A stretch of DNA of 64,000 bases from Homarus americanus (lineage: Eukaryota; Arthropoda; Malacostraca; Decapoda; Nephropidae): NCBI RefSeq assembly GCF_018991925.1, contig NW_024720773.1, forward strand, positions 3,527,758 through 3,591,757, in the 5' to 3' direction. Under the pieces are notes generated by a model, which was not told where the DNA came from, did not search any database, and saw nothing but the letters and a program-made list of their open reading frames with translations. Below are positions 33,096 to 47,469 of the stretch, piece by piece. Numbering within the stretch: the stretch's first letter is position 1; each line of letters opens with the position of its first letter. A program made the position numbers and the translations under genes.

Positions 33096-35080
33096 CAAAT
33101 GTACAGTACTAGTACAGCACAGTGTCTACCTCCCTCCATCTGGCATGAACAAAAAACACATAATATAAGCCTTTTTACCAGTACATACATACATACATAC
33201 ATACTGTACATTCATATATACATATATAGCCTACATGTAATATTCAGAAATATCGGGGTAATTTCAAACGCCGAACCATTGGCGATACTGAGTTCAAGGT
33301 CGTCTGAGGGAAGACAACGCTCCCGCACGTAGTGAGAATTTCTGGAACTAGGCCTATACGATATTAAATGTAATTTACCGAATTAATATGGAGGCGAATT
33401 ATGAAATGAAATATCAGTTTGTAAATTAAAAATAATTATAGATCGGTTCTCAGTCTAAAAATGTTACGTGTGTCCCAACGAAGGTATTAGTTATGCGGGA
33501 AAATATGTCACGTAGGCCTAGGCTTGGGAAAGCACGAGCCTGGCTGTTTCTCAGTCACGGGAAAGCGATCGGACAGACGGGACGTCCCTGCGCGTCCGTC
33601 CACAAAACGGTCACGTGGTCTAGTCACCTGTGTTGCGCTATTGCAGTATAACAAGTAAGTCTCATTCGATCTCCAACAGGGTTTAGATAGGGCAGTGATA
33701 AAGTTAAAAGAGCTAACAGTGAGTTCATTTCAGGGTTTCCGTCAGAACCCACTTGACTGCGAGAGATTGACTGCCGTTGATGATTGATGATTAGCGATTG
33801 TCGCAGTTGGAACGATCAGTGCAGGCTTGTCACTGGTCAGCGGGGTAGCCAGAGACCTCCGAAGTGAAACCAGCTGTCTGGGTGCACAACTGACGAGCGT
33901 CTGGGATCGCCAGATCTCTTCTACCTCGGCTCACACGATCACATATCTTCAAGCAGTTAGTGAAAACCTTTTACTACGAGAAGCTAAAGCTTCTCTCCAC
34001 TGAACAAGGCCTGATTGGCTCACTCTCTTCCCGCCCATGGATGCACTGAGAGTACACTGAGGCTATCTTAGTAAATTAATGGTCACACACTGAGACCAGG
34101 AGTCTAGGGGATACCTAGAGAAACATTTTATCTCCCTTATTATGGGTGTATGTTGAGTTGGGTGGAGCATGGTACACGGGTATTGGTGGACCCAGTAACT
34201 TCTTAATAATAGTGATAATATTTTGTGTGTAGTTAATATTTCTTAAATAATTTTGATAGTATTGTTTTTTTAATGTTGCATCACCAATTGATGCCAGAGA
34301 ATGAGGGAACTTTTTCAGATGAGTTTTCCCCCTTATGTTGTAAGTGATACTGTGATTTAGTTCCTTTAATGCATTTAATATTTCTTTATAATTTCAATCT
34401 CAGGTATAACCTTTGTTCCCCAGAGTAGTGTTTGAGATAGGTTAGGAGGTGTGCATCTGTTGGGGTAATATTATTTTATTGAGTGCCCTTTAGGCCCATT
34501 CATGGTGGATTTAATACTTTCTTGTTTTTTATACCATTTTCTCAGTGCTTGATATAATTTTGTTGAGTGCCCTTAAGGCCTGTTTCATGTGTGCGAACAA
34601 CTCTTCTTAATACTTTGAATTTATTGTTGTTTAATGAGGCATTGTCTGAGTTTCTAATAATTTCTATATCATGTATAACTTTTATTCCCCAGAGTAGTGT
34701 TTAAGCTCAGGTTAAGAGGTGCGCATATTGGTGTACCATTATTTGATTGTGTTTGTAGTGTTGGAGGGAATATAAGTGTCTAAATTTTACAGTGTGTCTC
34801 ATTCACCCCAATCACAGATGCTATCCTTCCACGGGTCACGGAGAATTCATTTTGCTAGTAAATTTAAGTGTTTTTTGCTGATCGGGTTTTTTCTCAAGGG
34901 GGCGCTTCCACTGCAATTTCCATCTAATAATTAATAAACCCCCCAAGTCAAGCGAGAAATTAATGTCCAGTAATTCCTACTGGTTACATACATATAGACA
35001 GTATGATTTCAAAATACTTGCATGTGGTGAAAGTCTGTTCTAGTGTAAATTTTGACTTGCAAAATGATTACTAAACATAT
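33096..35080. other. Spacer with a diverged internal duplication
   Basis: A short (ATAC)n tract lies near 33183-33205. Segments 34389-34455 and 34658-34730 are diverged direct repeats (shared GTATAAC, TTCCCCAGAGTAGTGTTT, GAGGTGYGCAT), each near a GAGTGCCCTTWAGGCC phrase, suggesting a roughly 270-bp tandem duplication. No gene recognised. Confidence 0.45.
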
Positions 35081-35087
35081 AAAACTG

Positions 35088-36775
<1,688 letters not shown>

Positions 36776-37335
36776 ATGTATTTTTAAAATAAGTTTATTT
36801 AACATAAAGTGAATCCGGTTCGTTTGTAATAATTTGTTGTGCAATAATGTGTCAGAGAATTTAAAACCACATTATGTGAGTCTCTTAAGATTTGTTGTAT
36901 TTTGTATTTTATGTACATGATTTGCCTCGGTATGTATGTAATGTTTCTGGGTTAAGTTTTCAAACCCGAATGTTCTTTTCTCCATTTATTAAGAATTAAA
37001 CTATTGCACAATAACTGGGATATCACTGTAATTAATGCTATGAACTGTGAGCGTAATAGGGTCGAAGCTTACTTTTATGTATAACCAGCTTCCTGGAACG
37101 CATTTCTTGTGTGCGTGAGAGACGGGGAACAGACTGGCGAGAGAGCCGGCTACTTAATTGATGACTCTACAGTCAAGGTATAAGTACACAGTGGAAATAC
37201 ATTGTCACATGTCCAGTTGATGCCTACCCACGAGCCATAGGAAAGTTACCGTGGATGATTTATTTATATAAACCTAATTAATGTAATCCACATTTATATA
37301 AGTATTACTGTTTGTTTGACAGGGGCTAATACAGC
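36776..37335. other. Unique AT-rich sequence
   Basis: No gene or element end recognised. Confidence 0.5.
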
Positions 37336-37705
37336 ATTAACAGCAAAAATAACAGCCACAACAGTGCATTATCAGCAACAGCAGCAGCCATAAGAGTAGC
37401 AGCAATAACAGCCACAGCAGTGCATTATCAGCAGCAGCGATAACAGCAGCAGCAGAAATGACAGGAACAGCAACATTAACAGCAGGAAGAGAAGTAGCCG
37501 CAACAGAAGCAACAAGAACAGCAGGAAGAGAAGTAACAGCAGCAGGAACATCTGTAACACTAGCAGCAACAGGAACAGCAGCAAGAAAAGCAACAACAAA
37601 GGCAGTAGCAACAGGAACAGTAGCAAGAAAAGCAGCAGCTACAGTAACAGCAGCAAGAGAAGCTGAAATAGCAACAGCAGTAGCAGGTGCCAGTAGTAAT
37701 GACCA
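37336..37705 (+). repeat. Imperfect CAG/ACA trinucleotide-type repeat
   Basis: A degenerate array of CAGCAA, AACAGCAGC and GCAGGAAGAGAAGTA blocks. Both strands are open (Ala/Thr-rich plus, Leu-rich minus) because of the triplet period. Not a gene by the evidence here. Confidence 0.85.
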
Positions 37706-37862
37706 CGCCTCACACTCAGCAGAGCGTGGCTTAATATACGTATAATCTGGTTAGAGTGCCCAGTTCTCTCCCGGTGGTTGTTAGGCAAGTGTGGGCAGGG
37801 GCACTAGAGCATGACCTCCACCTGTTCACCTCCATGCTCACGCTGCGGCGTCGTACCCACCA

Positions 37863-37987
<125 letters not shown>

Positions 37988-38049
37988 TGCAGATCCACAA
38001 TGAAAACGTGGATAAGATAAATCTTGATAAAATCACACAGGAAAGGGGA

Positions 38050-38112
38050 GAAACAACGGAGCACCTTAGCTTTCGTCTTTATTCAAGACATCTTCAGAGG
38101 CAACTGAATTAC
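38050..38112 (-). ncRNA. Hammerhead-like motif, type A, minus strand
   Basis: The minus strand reads TTGCCT, CTGAAGA (38097 to 38091), T, stem GTCTT, loop GAATA, stem AAGAC, GAAAGCTA, AGGTGCTCC. A short stem I is possible between GCCT and AGGT. Stem III could be the palindrome AGCT (dimer), or AGC with GCT across a six-base loop. This fits the type I hammerhead architecture with very short stem III described for Penelope-like elements. It is the best preserved A copy. Self-cleavage is predicted only. Confidence 0.55.
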
Positions 38113-38333
38113 AAGAACCGAGAGGGGCTTAAGTACACAGGGTGACCTTACTAAACATAAGGTCAGGTCATAATCATGACATCCACTAATCCGCACACCA
38201 ACACCACCACAAACACAAAGGAGTTTAAAAGAAAGGGCGACGTAACTAGTCATGTTAAGTCAGGTAAACAATATGGGACCCACTAATCATCTATCCTACA
38301 TCTACCTCGAATGCTTTCAAAGCTTTTTTAACC

Positions 38334-38585
38334 TTGGGCCACTGGCAAATAAATTTGTATTTGTATGAATTAGTTAGCAATGAATGGTTGTCAAGGGCAG
38401 TTGGTGTCAACGGCCGTCTTGACGAATATTGCAAGTCAATATCAGTCCCATTCATTGACAACTGGGACAACTTCTACGCCAGAAGGGACCTTTATGCTAA
38501 GGATGGGGTACACCTGTCTCGGGAGGGGGTGGCAACCCTGGCTGGGTCTCTAGAGGGGACACTCAAAAGATATCGAAGTCTTTAA
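38334..38585 (+). pseudogene. CR1-like LINE ORF1, SGNH/esterase-like C-terminus
   Basis: The frame includes LDEYCKSISVPFIDNW and LYAKDGVHLSREGVATLAG. The D-x2-H block (KDGVHLS) is the final catalytic motif of SGNH hydrolases, a domain carried by ORF1 of some CR1-type LINEs. The N-terminal catalytic Ser block is missing. It is followed within 200 bp by ORF2 on the same strand, so both belong to one 5'-truncated element. Confidence 0.65.
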
Positions 38586-38759
38586 ACTGCTAGGGGAACA
38601 TATGGGCACGGGGGTGGAGGAGACTGCAGTGGGAGCGGGTAAACAAGGTGAAAGATTACAGGGAAATAGTGTTAGGAATGATGACAAAACTAAATTAGAC
38701 AGGGAGTGTAAACCTAAACGCGGTAAAGGGAGGACTCAGAACACGACTAACTTAAATGT

Positions 38760-41564
38760 TTACTAAGCAAACAGTAGAAGTATGAGAAACAAAATGGATG
38801 ATATTAGGGCCTTGGTATGTACAGAAAAAATCGACATAATAGTATTCACTGAAACATGGATCAACCTAGACTCACGTGAGTTACCGGTCGAATACCAAAT
38901 TGCGGGTTACAAATTGTTCCATACCGATAGGCAGACCAGGAAAGGAGGCGGAGTAGCAATCTATGTCAGGGATAATCTGAAGTGTGAAATAAATAAGGAA
39001 ATAAAAACTGAGCAGAATACAGAAACAATTTGGATAGACTTAATCGACGGTAGGGAAAAATTAATCACATGAGTAATATATAGACCTCCCAATCTTGATA
39101 GAGTTAATGAGCGACTTATCTGGGATTAAATGCACAGGGCTTCCATGCACAACAAAGTCTGTATTGTAGGCGACTTTAACCTTGGCCAAATTGATTGGAC
39201 TGACCTTACGGGTAACTCAGAATCAGAGGATTTTCTCGAAACGATCCAGGACTGTTTCCTAAGTCAACATATAACCGATCCCACCCGGGGTAATAATATA
39301 TTCGATTTAGTTCTGTCAAACAGAGAAAACCTCATTAGCAATGTCGAGGTAGGGAACGAGCTTGCAAACAGCGATCACAAAAAAATTAGATTCCAGCTAG
39401 ATTTTCATGGCAGACGTAAGGAAAATTCCACTAAAGTACCAGATTTCAGAAGGGCAAACTTTGACAGTTTAAAGAGGCAGCTGAGAGAAGGGGTGTCGCG
39501 CTTGGGCGTGAACCTGACAGATGACACCGACCTGATAACGAGATCTGAGATTGCCGAGTTCCACGACAATTTAAATAATGAGTTACTTAATGCACAAAGG
39601 CAGAACATACCATACAAAAAACTCAGATCAGACAACAATGACCCTAAATGGATAAATAATTATTTAATGAACATCATTGGCCAAAGGAAGGCTATAGGTA
39701 GAAGGATTAATCGTGGCGAAATTTACCTCCAGGATTATTATAAGGTATTGGCGAGTAGGGTTAAAACCGAGATAAGGAAAGCCAAGAGGAATAATGAGGT
39801 AAGGATAGCAAGGAAGGCGAAGACAAACCCCAAAGGATTCTACCAAATGTATCAAACTAAAACACGAGAAAAGATTGGACCAATATGGTCAGATACCGGC
39901 GAGCTCACTGACAACGACGGAGAAATGAGCAATAATTTGATTAAATATTTTTCAACGGTTTTTACCACCGAAAATTTAAACATGATACCTGAGGCACCGA
40001 CTCTATTCAGAGATAGTGAAGAAAACAAATTAAGCGAGATAGTAGTGACTAGTAATGATGTTAGTAAGTAAATAGACAAACTAAAGCCTAATAAGTCACC
40101 TGGTCCCGATGAGATATTTGCCAGAGTATTAAAGGAATGTAAGGAAGAGCTTAGTATGGCCTTAGCAAAGTTGTTTAACATGTCCTTAAAAACAGGTGTA
40201 GTGCCAGAATCCTGGAGGATAGCGAATGTAATACCGATTTTCAAGAAGGGATATAGATCACTATCCTCTAACTACCGCCCAATCAGTCTAACATCAATAG
40301 TAGGCAAACTACTAGAATCAATCATTTCAAACTTTATTCGAAACCACCTGGAGAAACACAAGTTGATCAATGATTCCCAACATGGCTTCACAAGCGGGCG
40401 TTCATGTCTAACTAATCTATTAACATTCTTTTCATCAGTTTTCCAAACGGTGGACGAGGGGCACAATTATGATGTGGTATATCTCGACATTAGCAAATCC
40501 TTCGACAGAGTCCCCCACGAAAGATTAATTAGAAAGGTAGAAATACATGGCATCAAAGGTAATATCCTTAAATGGATTAGGGCGTGGTTACAGGACAGGA
40601 AACAGCGAGTGGGCATTAACGGCACTAAGTCCCATTGGAGCAACGTCACAAGTGGAGTTCCCCAAGGCTCAGTACTTGGACCATTATTATTTATTATAAA
40701 CATAAACGATATAGATATCGGCATAGACAGAGACATAATTAAATTTGCTGATGACACTAAAATAGGACGTATTATTAAAGCTGACGAGGACTCCGCAAAA
40801 CTACAGGAAGATCTAAAAAAAAATTTCGAATGGTCTGAAAAATGGCAGATGAAATTCAACGTGGACAAATGTAAAGTGCTCAGTATAGGAGATGTAAACA
40901 GGGAAACCAGATACCAGATGAACAACGATGCCATAGAGAAATCGGACTGCTAGAAAGATTTAGGAGTAATGATAAGTAGGAACCTTAAGCCAAGTAAACA
41001 ATGTGTTTTTGCTCGTAACAAGGCTAATAAAGTACTTGGGTTCATACAAAGGAGTGTTAGTTACTGTACTTGTACAAAACTAGCGAGGTCATCCTAAAAC
41101 TGTATCTTGCGCTTGTGAGACCACACCTGGATTATGCAGTTCAGTTCTGGTCACCGTATTACAGAATGGATATAGAATCCTTGAAAAGAATTCAGAGGAG
41201 AATGACAAGAATAATCCCGGGCATTAGCAACCTTGAGTATAGAGACAGGTTAAAGCATCTTAATTTGCACTCCTTCGAGAGACGTAGAGGGAGGGGCGAC
41301 CTGATAGAGGTGTATAAATGGAAGTCAGGGCTAAACAAAGGGGACATTGCAAAGGTACTCAAACTATCCAACCAGGAGCGAACTCGTAACAATGGTTTTA
41401 AGTTAGACAAATTTAGATTTAGGCGCGAAATAGGTAAACACTGGTATGGAAACAGAGTAGTGGATGAATGGATCAAGTTACCAAATATCATCATTAACTC
41501 GAATACGCTGAATAGCTTCAAACATAGGTTGGATGCTTATATGAGCAATAGGGGTTGGGTGTAA
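38760..41564 (+). pseudogene. CR1-like LINE ORF2 (endonuclease, RT), nearly complete
   Basis: A target-primed retrotransposon protein. The APE-type endonuclease has ANSRSMRNKMDDIRAL, IIVFTETWI, GGGVAIYVRD, VIYRPPN, VGDFNL and NSDHKKIRF. The RT has KLKPNKSPGPDEI, YRPISLTSIVGKLLE, QHGFTSGRSCLTNLL, VVYLDISKSFDRVPHE, SGVPQGSVLGPLLFI and IIKFADDTKI (motif C as F-A-D-D). The tail has RPHLDYAVQFWSPYYR and GNRVVDEWIKLPNIIINS. One reading frame runs from 38782 to about 41065, broken only by stops at 39070, 39127, 40069 and 40951. A single frameshift near 41065 follows, and the last frame ends at 41562-41564. With so few lesions it is the youngest-looking LINE here. Confidence 0.9.
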
Positions 41565-41640
41565 ACGGGACTGCCCAGTATGGGCCAATAGGCCCGCTGC
41601 AGTTTCCTCCATTCTTATGTTCTTATGTTCTTATGTTCCC
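41565..41640 (+). repeat. CR1-type 3' end with ATTCTTATG-like tandem repeats
   Basis: After the ORF2 stop, a short 3' UTR (GGCCAATAGGCCCGCTGCAG) ends in about three tandem TTCTTATG units. Short terminal tandem repeats of this type are a hallmark of CR1 LINEs and support the clade call. Confidence 0.8.
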
Positions 41641-43185
41641 TGTTGGGGGCTTTTGTGCTTCACCTTACACAAGGATGTAGGGGGGTGCCCAATAAATAAT
41701 AATAAAAAAAAACACAGTTCACAACTAAGCGTTGACCTTTCCCTTACCAGAGCCGTCTTCTATATCTGATATTTTCTACATGTATTTTTTTTATCATTCT
41801 ATAGTTTTTAGCAGCTTTATCATTCTTCATAGACACTAATAAGTTATTAGTGCTACAAAGTGTTGTATATTTAACGAAGTACCTACATTATGGTATAATG
41901 CAGTTTTCATTTTTTCTCTCTATCGTTCCCAGTGATGAAGAGGGAATTAGGAAGGGAGGACTGTAGTTATCCAGTGGTCCGTAAACCATAAATAATTTCG
42001 TCATATCGCATGTCACAAATTTCTGGCTTGGTCTTATACGCCGTGTCCCACCTCTTTGGGTTCCCGCGTTTCAGTGTCTTCTCTCCAATGTGTAACATGA
42101 GAGTCACTTACTCTGGTTATACTTCATATTATTCCATAAAAATGTATATATAATAATTTTTTTTGTACTGATAAAGGAATTAATCATATTAGATGGTTTA
42201 TCTTTGACATCAACAAGGAATATTAAAAAAAAGATTAATATGACAGGTTTATCCAGAATGCAGAGATAACAGCCACTGTGTTATCATTACAGTAGATGAA
42301 ACCTTGAAAAGTAGATTACGTATTTATCTTTATAAATTTACATTATGTGTTATATTAACTTGAATTTTCTCCCTCTCTGTTCTCTTTCAGTTCTTGATTT
42401 TATTTGACTAGATAAATTTATGTCTGCTGTGTTTCATTTCATATAAAGAATAAAAGAAAATAAATAGTCGATGTAGCGGTAGGCTAAAAACAGCAACAAC
42501 AACAACAACAGAGCGTTTGAATGTGAGAGGAAACGAAGGGTTCAGCTCCACTGATTAGCAGGGTGAACTTTGTTACAACTCATAGTTATCCAGGTGTCAT
42601 GTTACCTAATATATACAGTAGAGTATAGTTTTCAACCAAAGTTATTGCCAAAGATAGCGAGTAGTCTCTTTTAATAGTTTTCGGTTCATCTTCCAGCTCA
42701 TATCTGTTCTACTGAGATAATGTTTAATCTTCTTCGTGAAGTCTTGAAAATTATTGCTTTCTTGTGTGACGCCAACACAGCATGAACAGTTTTTTTTTTC
42801 AAAAGTTCAGAGAGTATTCTTTTTTTCTATTACATTATTATAATTTAGTTTTGTAGGTGGAGGAGTTATGATGAATAAGTTTATAGCTCATTAGGGGGCA
42901 AGGTGGATACAGCACACTAAATAATAAGCTTTCGGTACACGAGGAGGCACTATGGCTGGCACTGAATTCGACTGCCTTAAGTTCGTCAACTGTAAAATTA
43001 TGTACTTGTTCATAGCTGGCTGGACTATGGGCGGTGCGAGCAAAAATCAGTACCTCTTAGAACAGAAGACAGTCATGTTACTTAGTTCAGCATACACAAA
43101 CGTTATACACTCCCTTCCTACCCCCCACCCTCCCCGGACCCTGCTATTTCTTCACGGAGAATGCCCACCTCCCTGCGTGCTGTCC
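41641..43185. other. AT-rich spacer
   Basis: No gene recognised. A (CAA)n tract of about seven units lies near 42490-42512. A frame from 42952 is Pro/Ser-rich because of the C-rich array downstream and has no recognisable domain. Confidence 0.45.
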
Positions 43186-43330
43186 TCCTCCCAGCACCCC
43201 TCCCTCCCAGCACCTTGCCCTCCTCCCAGCACTCTGCCCCCCAGCACCCTGCCCTCCCTCCCAGCACCCTGTCCTCCCTCCCAGCACCCTGCCCTCCCTC
43301 CATGCACCCTGTCCTCCCTCCCAAAGCTCT
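43186..43330 (+). repeat. About 20-bp C-rich minisatellite
   Basis: Units of the form CTCCCTCCCAGCACCCTGCC, six to seven copies with length variation. Confidence 0.9.
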
Positions 43331-44082
43331 TACCCTTCCTCTCTGAGTCCTACTCTTCCCCAGAGCGCTTCTGGAACCCACGCCATTAAAATTACAGGTT
43401 GGTAACGACCAAAAGGATGAGGGTTGCGGGAAGGTTGGTTGGAGCCTCACCTTTATTAGCACCACCACCAGCTAGGTTCACCCACGAAGTCTCAATTATC
43501 CATGCAAATGAGCTGCCAACATCGTTGCACATCCCAGGAGGCTCCACCGGGAGGCCCGCCGTGTCACAACGTAACACCGACGTGACCTCTGGTCACTACC
43601 TCGTGGTGGTTTTACAGCGTTATGTACAAGAAGAATATAATTTGATTTTAAAATGAAGATTTTTATATTTCTGATTTTTTTTTAATAAAAATCACATCAC
43701 GAAAGTGAATTCTTAAGACTCATTATCTCCTCTGGTGGTGAATATGAAAGGATCCAGTCATCAAGTAATACACAATTTAAAGATTACATATAATTTTTGC
43801 TTCATTTGGACACCACGAATATCCACTAGAAAAAACGTCTGCTGTACAGTCAATAGTCGTGTCAAATACATATTAGTTAAACGCCTTTCCTTCATATAAT
43901 AATTCAGGCAGGATTGGATCTAAACTCAACGTACAAAGGGGAACCTTGTGAATGTTAAAAGACAATAACCAATAATACGGACATGTGTCAATACACACGA
44001 TCGCATCTGTAGGCTAAGGAACACATAACCGTAAGTTAAGTGCACAGTATACAAGAAGTGATCGGTGTGAGAGCAACTGGTG

Positions 44083-44119
<37 letters not shown>

Positions 44120-44246
44120 ACGGTGTTAGGGGCTCCACAACACTCCCTGGCCGAGGCTTGACCACCTCTACCACAACCCGCAATTAAACGGTAACCAACG
44201 ACGCTGTATTGCTCCTGCCTACATACATTATCATCAATCCTTTTGT
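43331..44246. other. Spacer with (TC)n microsatellite
   Basis: A (TC)n run of about 13 units at 44088-44114. No gene recognised. Confidence 0.5.
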
Positions 44247-44620
44247 GGCTCCTCCCTGTGTGGTGGGGAAGACTCCTCCCTGTGTGGTGGGGAAGACTCC
44301 TCCCTGTGTGGTGGGGAAGACTCCTCCCTGTGTGGTGGGGAAGACTCCTCCCTGTGTGGTGGGGAAGACTCCTTCGTGTGTGGTGGGGAAGACTCCTTCG
44401 TGTGTGGTGGGGAAGATTCCTCCATGTGTGGTGGGGAAGACTCCTCCTTGTGTGGTGGAGAAGACTCCTCCCTGTGTGGTGGGGATGACTCCTCCATGTG
44501 TGGCGGGGAAAACTCCTCCCTGTGTGGTGGGGAAGACTCCTCCCTGTGTAGTGGGTAAGACTCCTCTCTGTGTGGTGTGGAAGACTCCCCCTTGTGTGGT
44601 GAGGAAGACTCCCCAGTGTT
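44247..44620 (+). repeat. 24-bp minisatellite, about 15 copies
   Basis: The unit has TGTGTGGTGGGGAAGACTCC as its core. 24 bp equals eight codons, so most frames on both strands are open (CVVGKTPP plus, GGVFPTTQ minus). No start context, domain or flanking exon supports a gene. Confidence 0.95.
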
Positions 44621-45789
44621 GCAGGCGTAGGGTAATTTCCCTACGCGTGGGGTAATTCAGCCTCATTTCCTAGTCTGCAGGGCGGTAAGGTATTTTTGGA
44701 AAATCAGAGCAAAACGTAGGGTAATTACGAATTTTTCATATGAGTAATATCTATTTTGCAGCAAAAGATAAATAATATATACGGAAAGGGACATGCCCAA
44801 AAAGGGTAATTCATTTTTTTATTCTCCATTACCCTCTACTCTGTCAAAAGAAGAACTTTGCCTCAACGATAAGTAATTATAGTAACCTGTCATTACAGAA
44901 AATGCTTCTCGTGAATCTGGCGGCTGACAGCTGACATGACTAGGTGTGAGCACGCTGCCATCTTCTTTGGTAATTGGACTGTATTAACAGTATTATGCCT
45001 GTGTAACCCCCTTATTTAGGACTGTGTTAACGGGACAACATAGTGGCAGCATGACTGATTCCCCTTCTACACCCAAAAAGTGAAATATTTTGTTTGTTCA
45101 ATTTTATATTTTTCTTACGATTCATTTAGGGTCCATTATGCTTCACCAGCTGGCGATGGTTTTCCACCAATCAGGAGCCATTTCTGGACTCGTATTTCAA
45201 CTAGTTGACTGCGGGTTAACTAGTGGTTTCGGTAGTGTGAAGTAAGCCGTGTAGATAAAGGTGACAATGCAGTGTATATACATAGAAGTGTGATCCTTCT
45301 ATGTTACAAAACACACACACACACACACACTCTCTCTCTCTAACAATCAAGACCTCTCCTTGCCGCCTCTTGTAGGCCGCCCCAGCCAGTCTGTTGGCCC
45401 CAACCCCCCTCCGCCCCCTTCCCTCACTGCATTGGAATTTATCAGCAAAATATTCGAGTGATCAGTGGAAGGATTCTGTGTTCTGGGCACTGATAACTGG
45501 TCATCCACCTGGGAACACTTTAATGTGATTTTGTGGGGCGGAATCCTATGAGTATGTGATCTTCACCCCTGTCACAGTTGATTGATACGTTTATTGAGAT
45601 ACAAAAAACATTAATACATCTCAAACGGATGAAGTGACATAAGTCATCCCCACCCCAGTCCAGGAATGTCCCTCTCAGGACTCACATAAATCCCTAATAT
45701 TTCATATAATCAGTTATAGTACATAGTTATATTCTAGATGCAAAATTTCTATATTTCTTTAATATTTCATCTATTTTCCTATTTTTAAA
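44621..45789. other. Spacer with (AC)n/(TC)n microsatellites
   Basis: A short palindrome (GTAGGGTAATTTCCCTACGC) lies at 44627-44646. Compound (AC)n(TC)n at 45309-45341. No gene recognised. Confidence 0.5.
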
Positions 45790-46330
45790 CCTCCACTCTA
45801 TTTGCATGGGGACATTATTTATATGGGCATTTCTATATACATTAAGCAATGGGCATTCCAGTATATAATGTGGCAGGGTATGGGATCTGGATGTTCTACA
45901 AACTCTACATTCTTTATCCTTCTCTCAGCTCCAAGTTCCCAATAATATTTATATCCTAATCTTAACCTCATATACACTGAATCTTTCCACCTGTCACAGT
46001 TGGTACTAGAGTGAAGGCTGTTCACTGCACTGCGCTTCACTCTTGGTTATGTTGATATAGGTATTATTTCTTGTTAATTTATTTGAGGTGTTTATCTCAC
46101 TGTTAATACTCAAAGTGACAGTGGCTTTCGACAAATTTAATAGCTGTGAGTATGGAAACTAATTCAGTTTGTAGAATGGATGCCCAGTTGTAAGGTGACA
46201 TCATCGCTTGTTCCTCACTGGAAATACACTCAACAGTTGTTCAGGTTTATCTCTTCCAAAACGTTGGAAAGTATTGCTAAGGGCTAAAATGAGAGCCATT
46301 CTCTTCTCGTATATTCAAATACGCTTAATC
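45790..46330 (-). pseudogene. LINE ORF2 end: RNase H remnant and CCHC tail
   Basis: The minus strand (46330 down) has an RNase H-like block, SILQTELVSILTAIKFVESH, then AVNSLHSSTNCDRWKD and MRLRLGYKYYWELG. After a frame change it gives ECRVCRTSRSHTLPHYILEC. RNase H followed by a C-x2-C..H..C tail is the layout of I-type LINEs. The RT and endonuclease are absent. Confidence 0.7.
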
Positions 46331-47465
46331 ATTCACAAATCCTTGTTAGTTTCAGAACACAAAATCAGTTAACAAAGGAAATTACACTATAGATAGATAT
46401 TCCCTAAACACTGGTTAGTCTCATCCCCGGCTGGAATGACTATGAGACTACTGTACCAGTTACTTATGAACATCAGGGAACTTAGAGACTCAAATCAAGG
46501 AAGACTGAAACAAGAACTCTTTCATTCAAGAGAGAGACTTGGTTTAAAATTTTTCCAACTAAGAAACTCTCTTATCCAACAGACCTCAGGTAAGGACATA
46601 AATATTCATATAGATGAGTAAGGGTACTATTGGGTCATCCCTCACTATTAGCAAACCTGTGGACGTTCTGCTGATGGAGCTCATTACCTCCAGCGTTTAG
46701 GGATGACAAGTGTGGTAGTCTGGACATTCAGCAGGATGCGGGAGAAGAGTGACGTAGGTCGATCTTCTTTCCCTCATATTCATAATACTATTTGTACAAT
46801 GGTGTAGCATTAGACTATTCACAAACACAAACGATCACAACACACCCGTACACTTACAATTACTTGCTTCTATGTGCGTGTATATGTTACACTAAATATG
46901 AGTTATTACGACATGCAGTGCTTCTATATGTTTCTTTTAATTGGAAACTTATGGTTGGACAGAGACGATGATGTAGATAAGCATTATATATAAATCAGAA
47001 TAGCTTCAAGCATAACGGAACCTAACCCTACCTAGTTTGGAAATTTATGATGGTAAATGATGTCTTAAATAAAACGAATGAATATCTATTAACTTATAGG
47101 AAAAAATAACAATTTACCAAATAAAATCAGTAACTTTGTAAGTTTTAACCGGACGATTATCCCTATGTAGCATTACACACACCTAAGCTCACCTCGGCTT
47201 ATTCATTTGTTACATTTTCTTATTATTTTCAAGAGCCAAAATAATACTAGTTAGATAATCGAATTTTGAACAGAGAGTAATAGGGATCTAGAGCCCATCG
47301 GCGCTCACCCCTGGAGACCAGTCGACAACCAGGTTAAGGCCACGAGACCAAGTAATGGATCACTGTTTACTGTCCTACAACTAAAGAATTTAACTCTTAC
47401 CAAGACAATTTTATCTAGTTTTTATTATACGGCAGTTAAGGCCTGTCTAAGACTACCTCTTCAAG
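46331..47465. other. AT-rich spacer
   Basis: A 61-codon plus frame (46436-46621) has no recognised domain. Nothing else seen. Confidence 0.5.
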
Positions 47466-47469
47466 ATTC

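Noticed and set aside
37458..37745. Ala/Thr-rich plus frame and Leu-rich minus frame
   Set aside because: Triplet-period CAG/ACA repeat; no coding support.
42952..43656. Pro/Ser-rich frames around 43 kb
   Set aside because: Driven by a C-rich 20-bp repeat; overlapping frames on both strands; no domain.
44184..44666. 160-codon minus frame with GGVFPTTQ repeats and matching plus frames
   Set aside because: Product of a 24-bp minisatellite, open on both strands; no signal peptide or domain.
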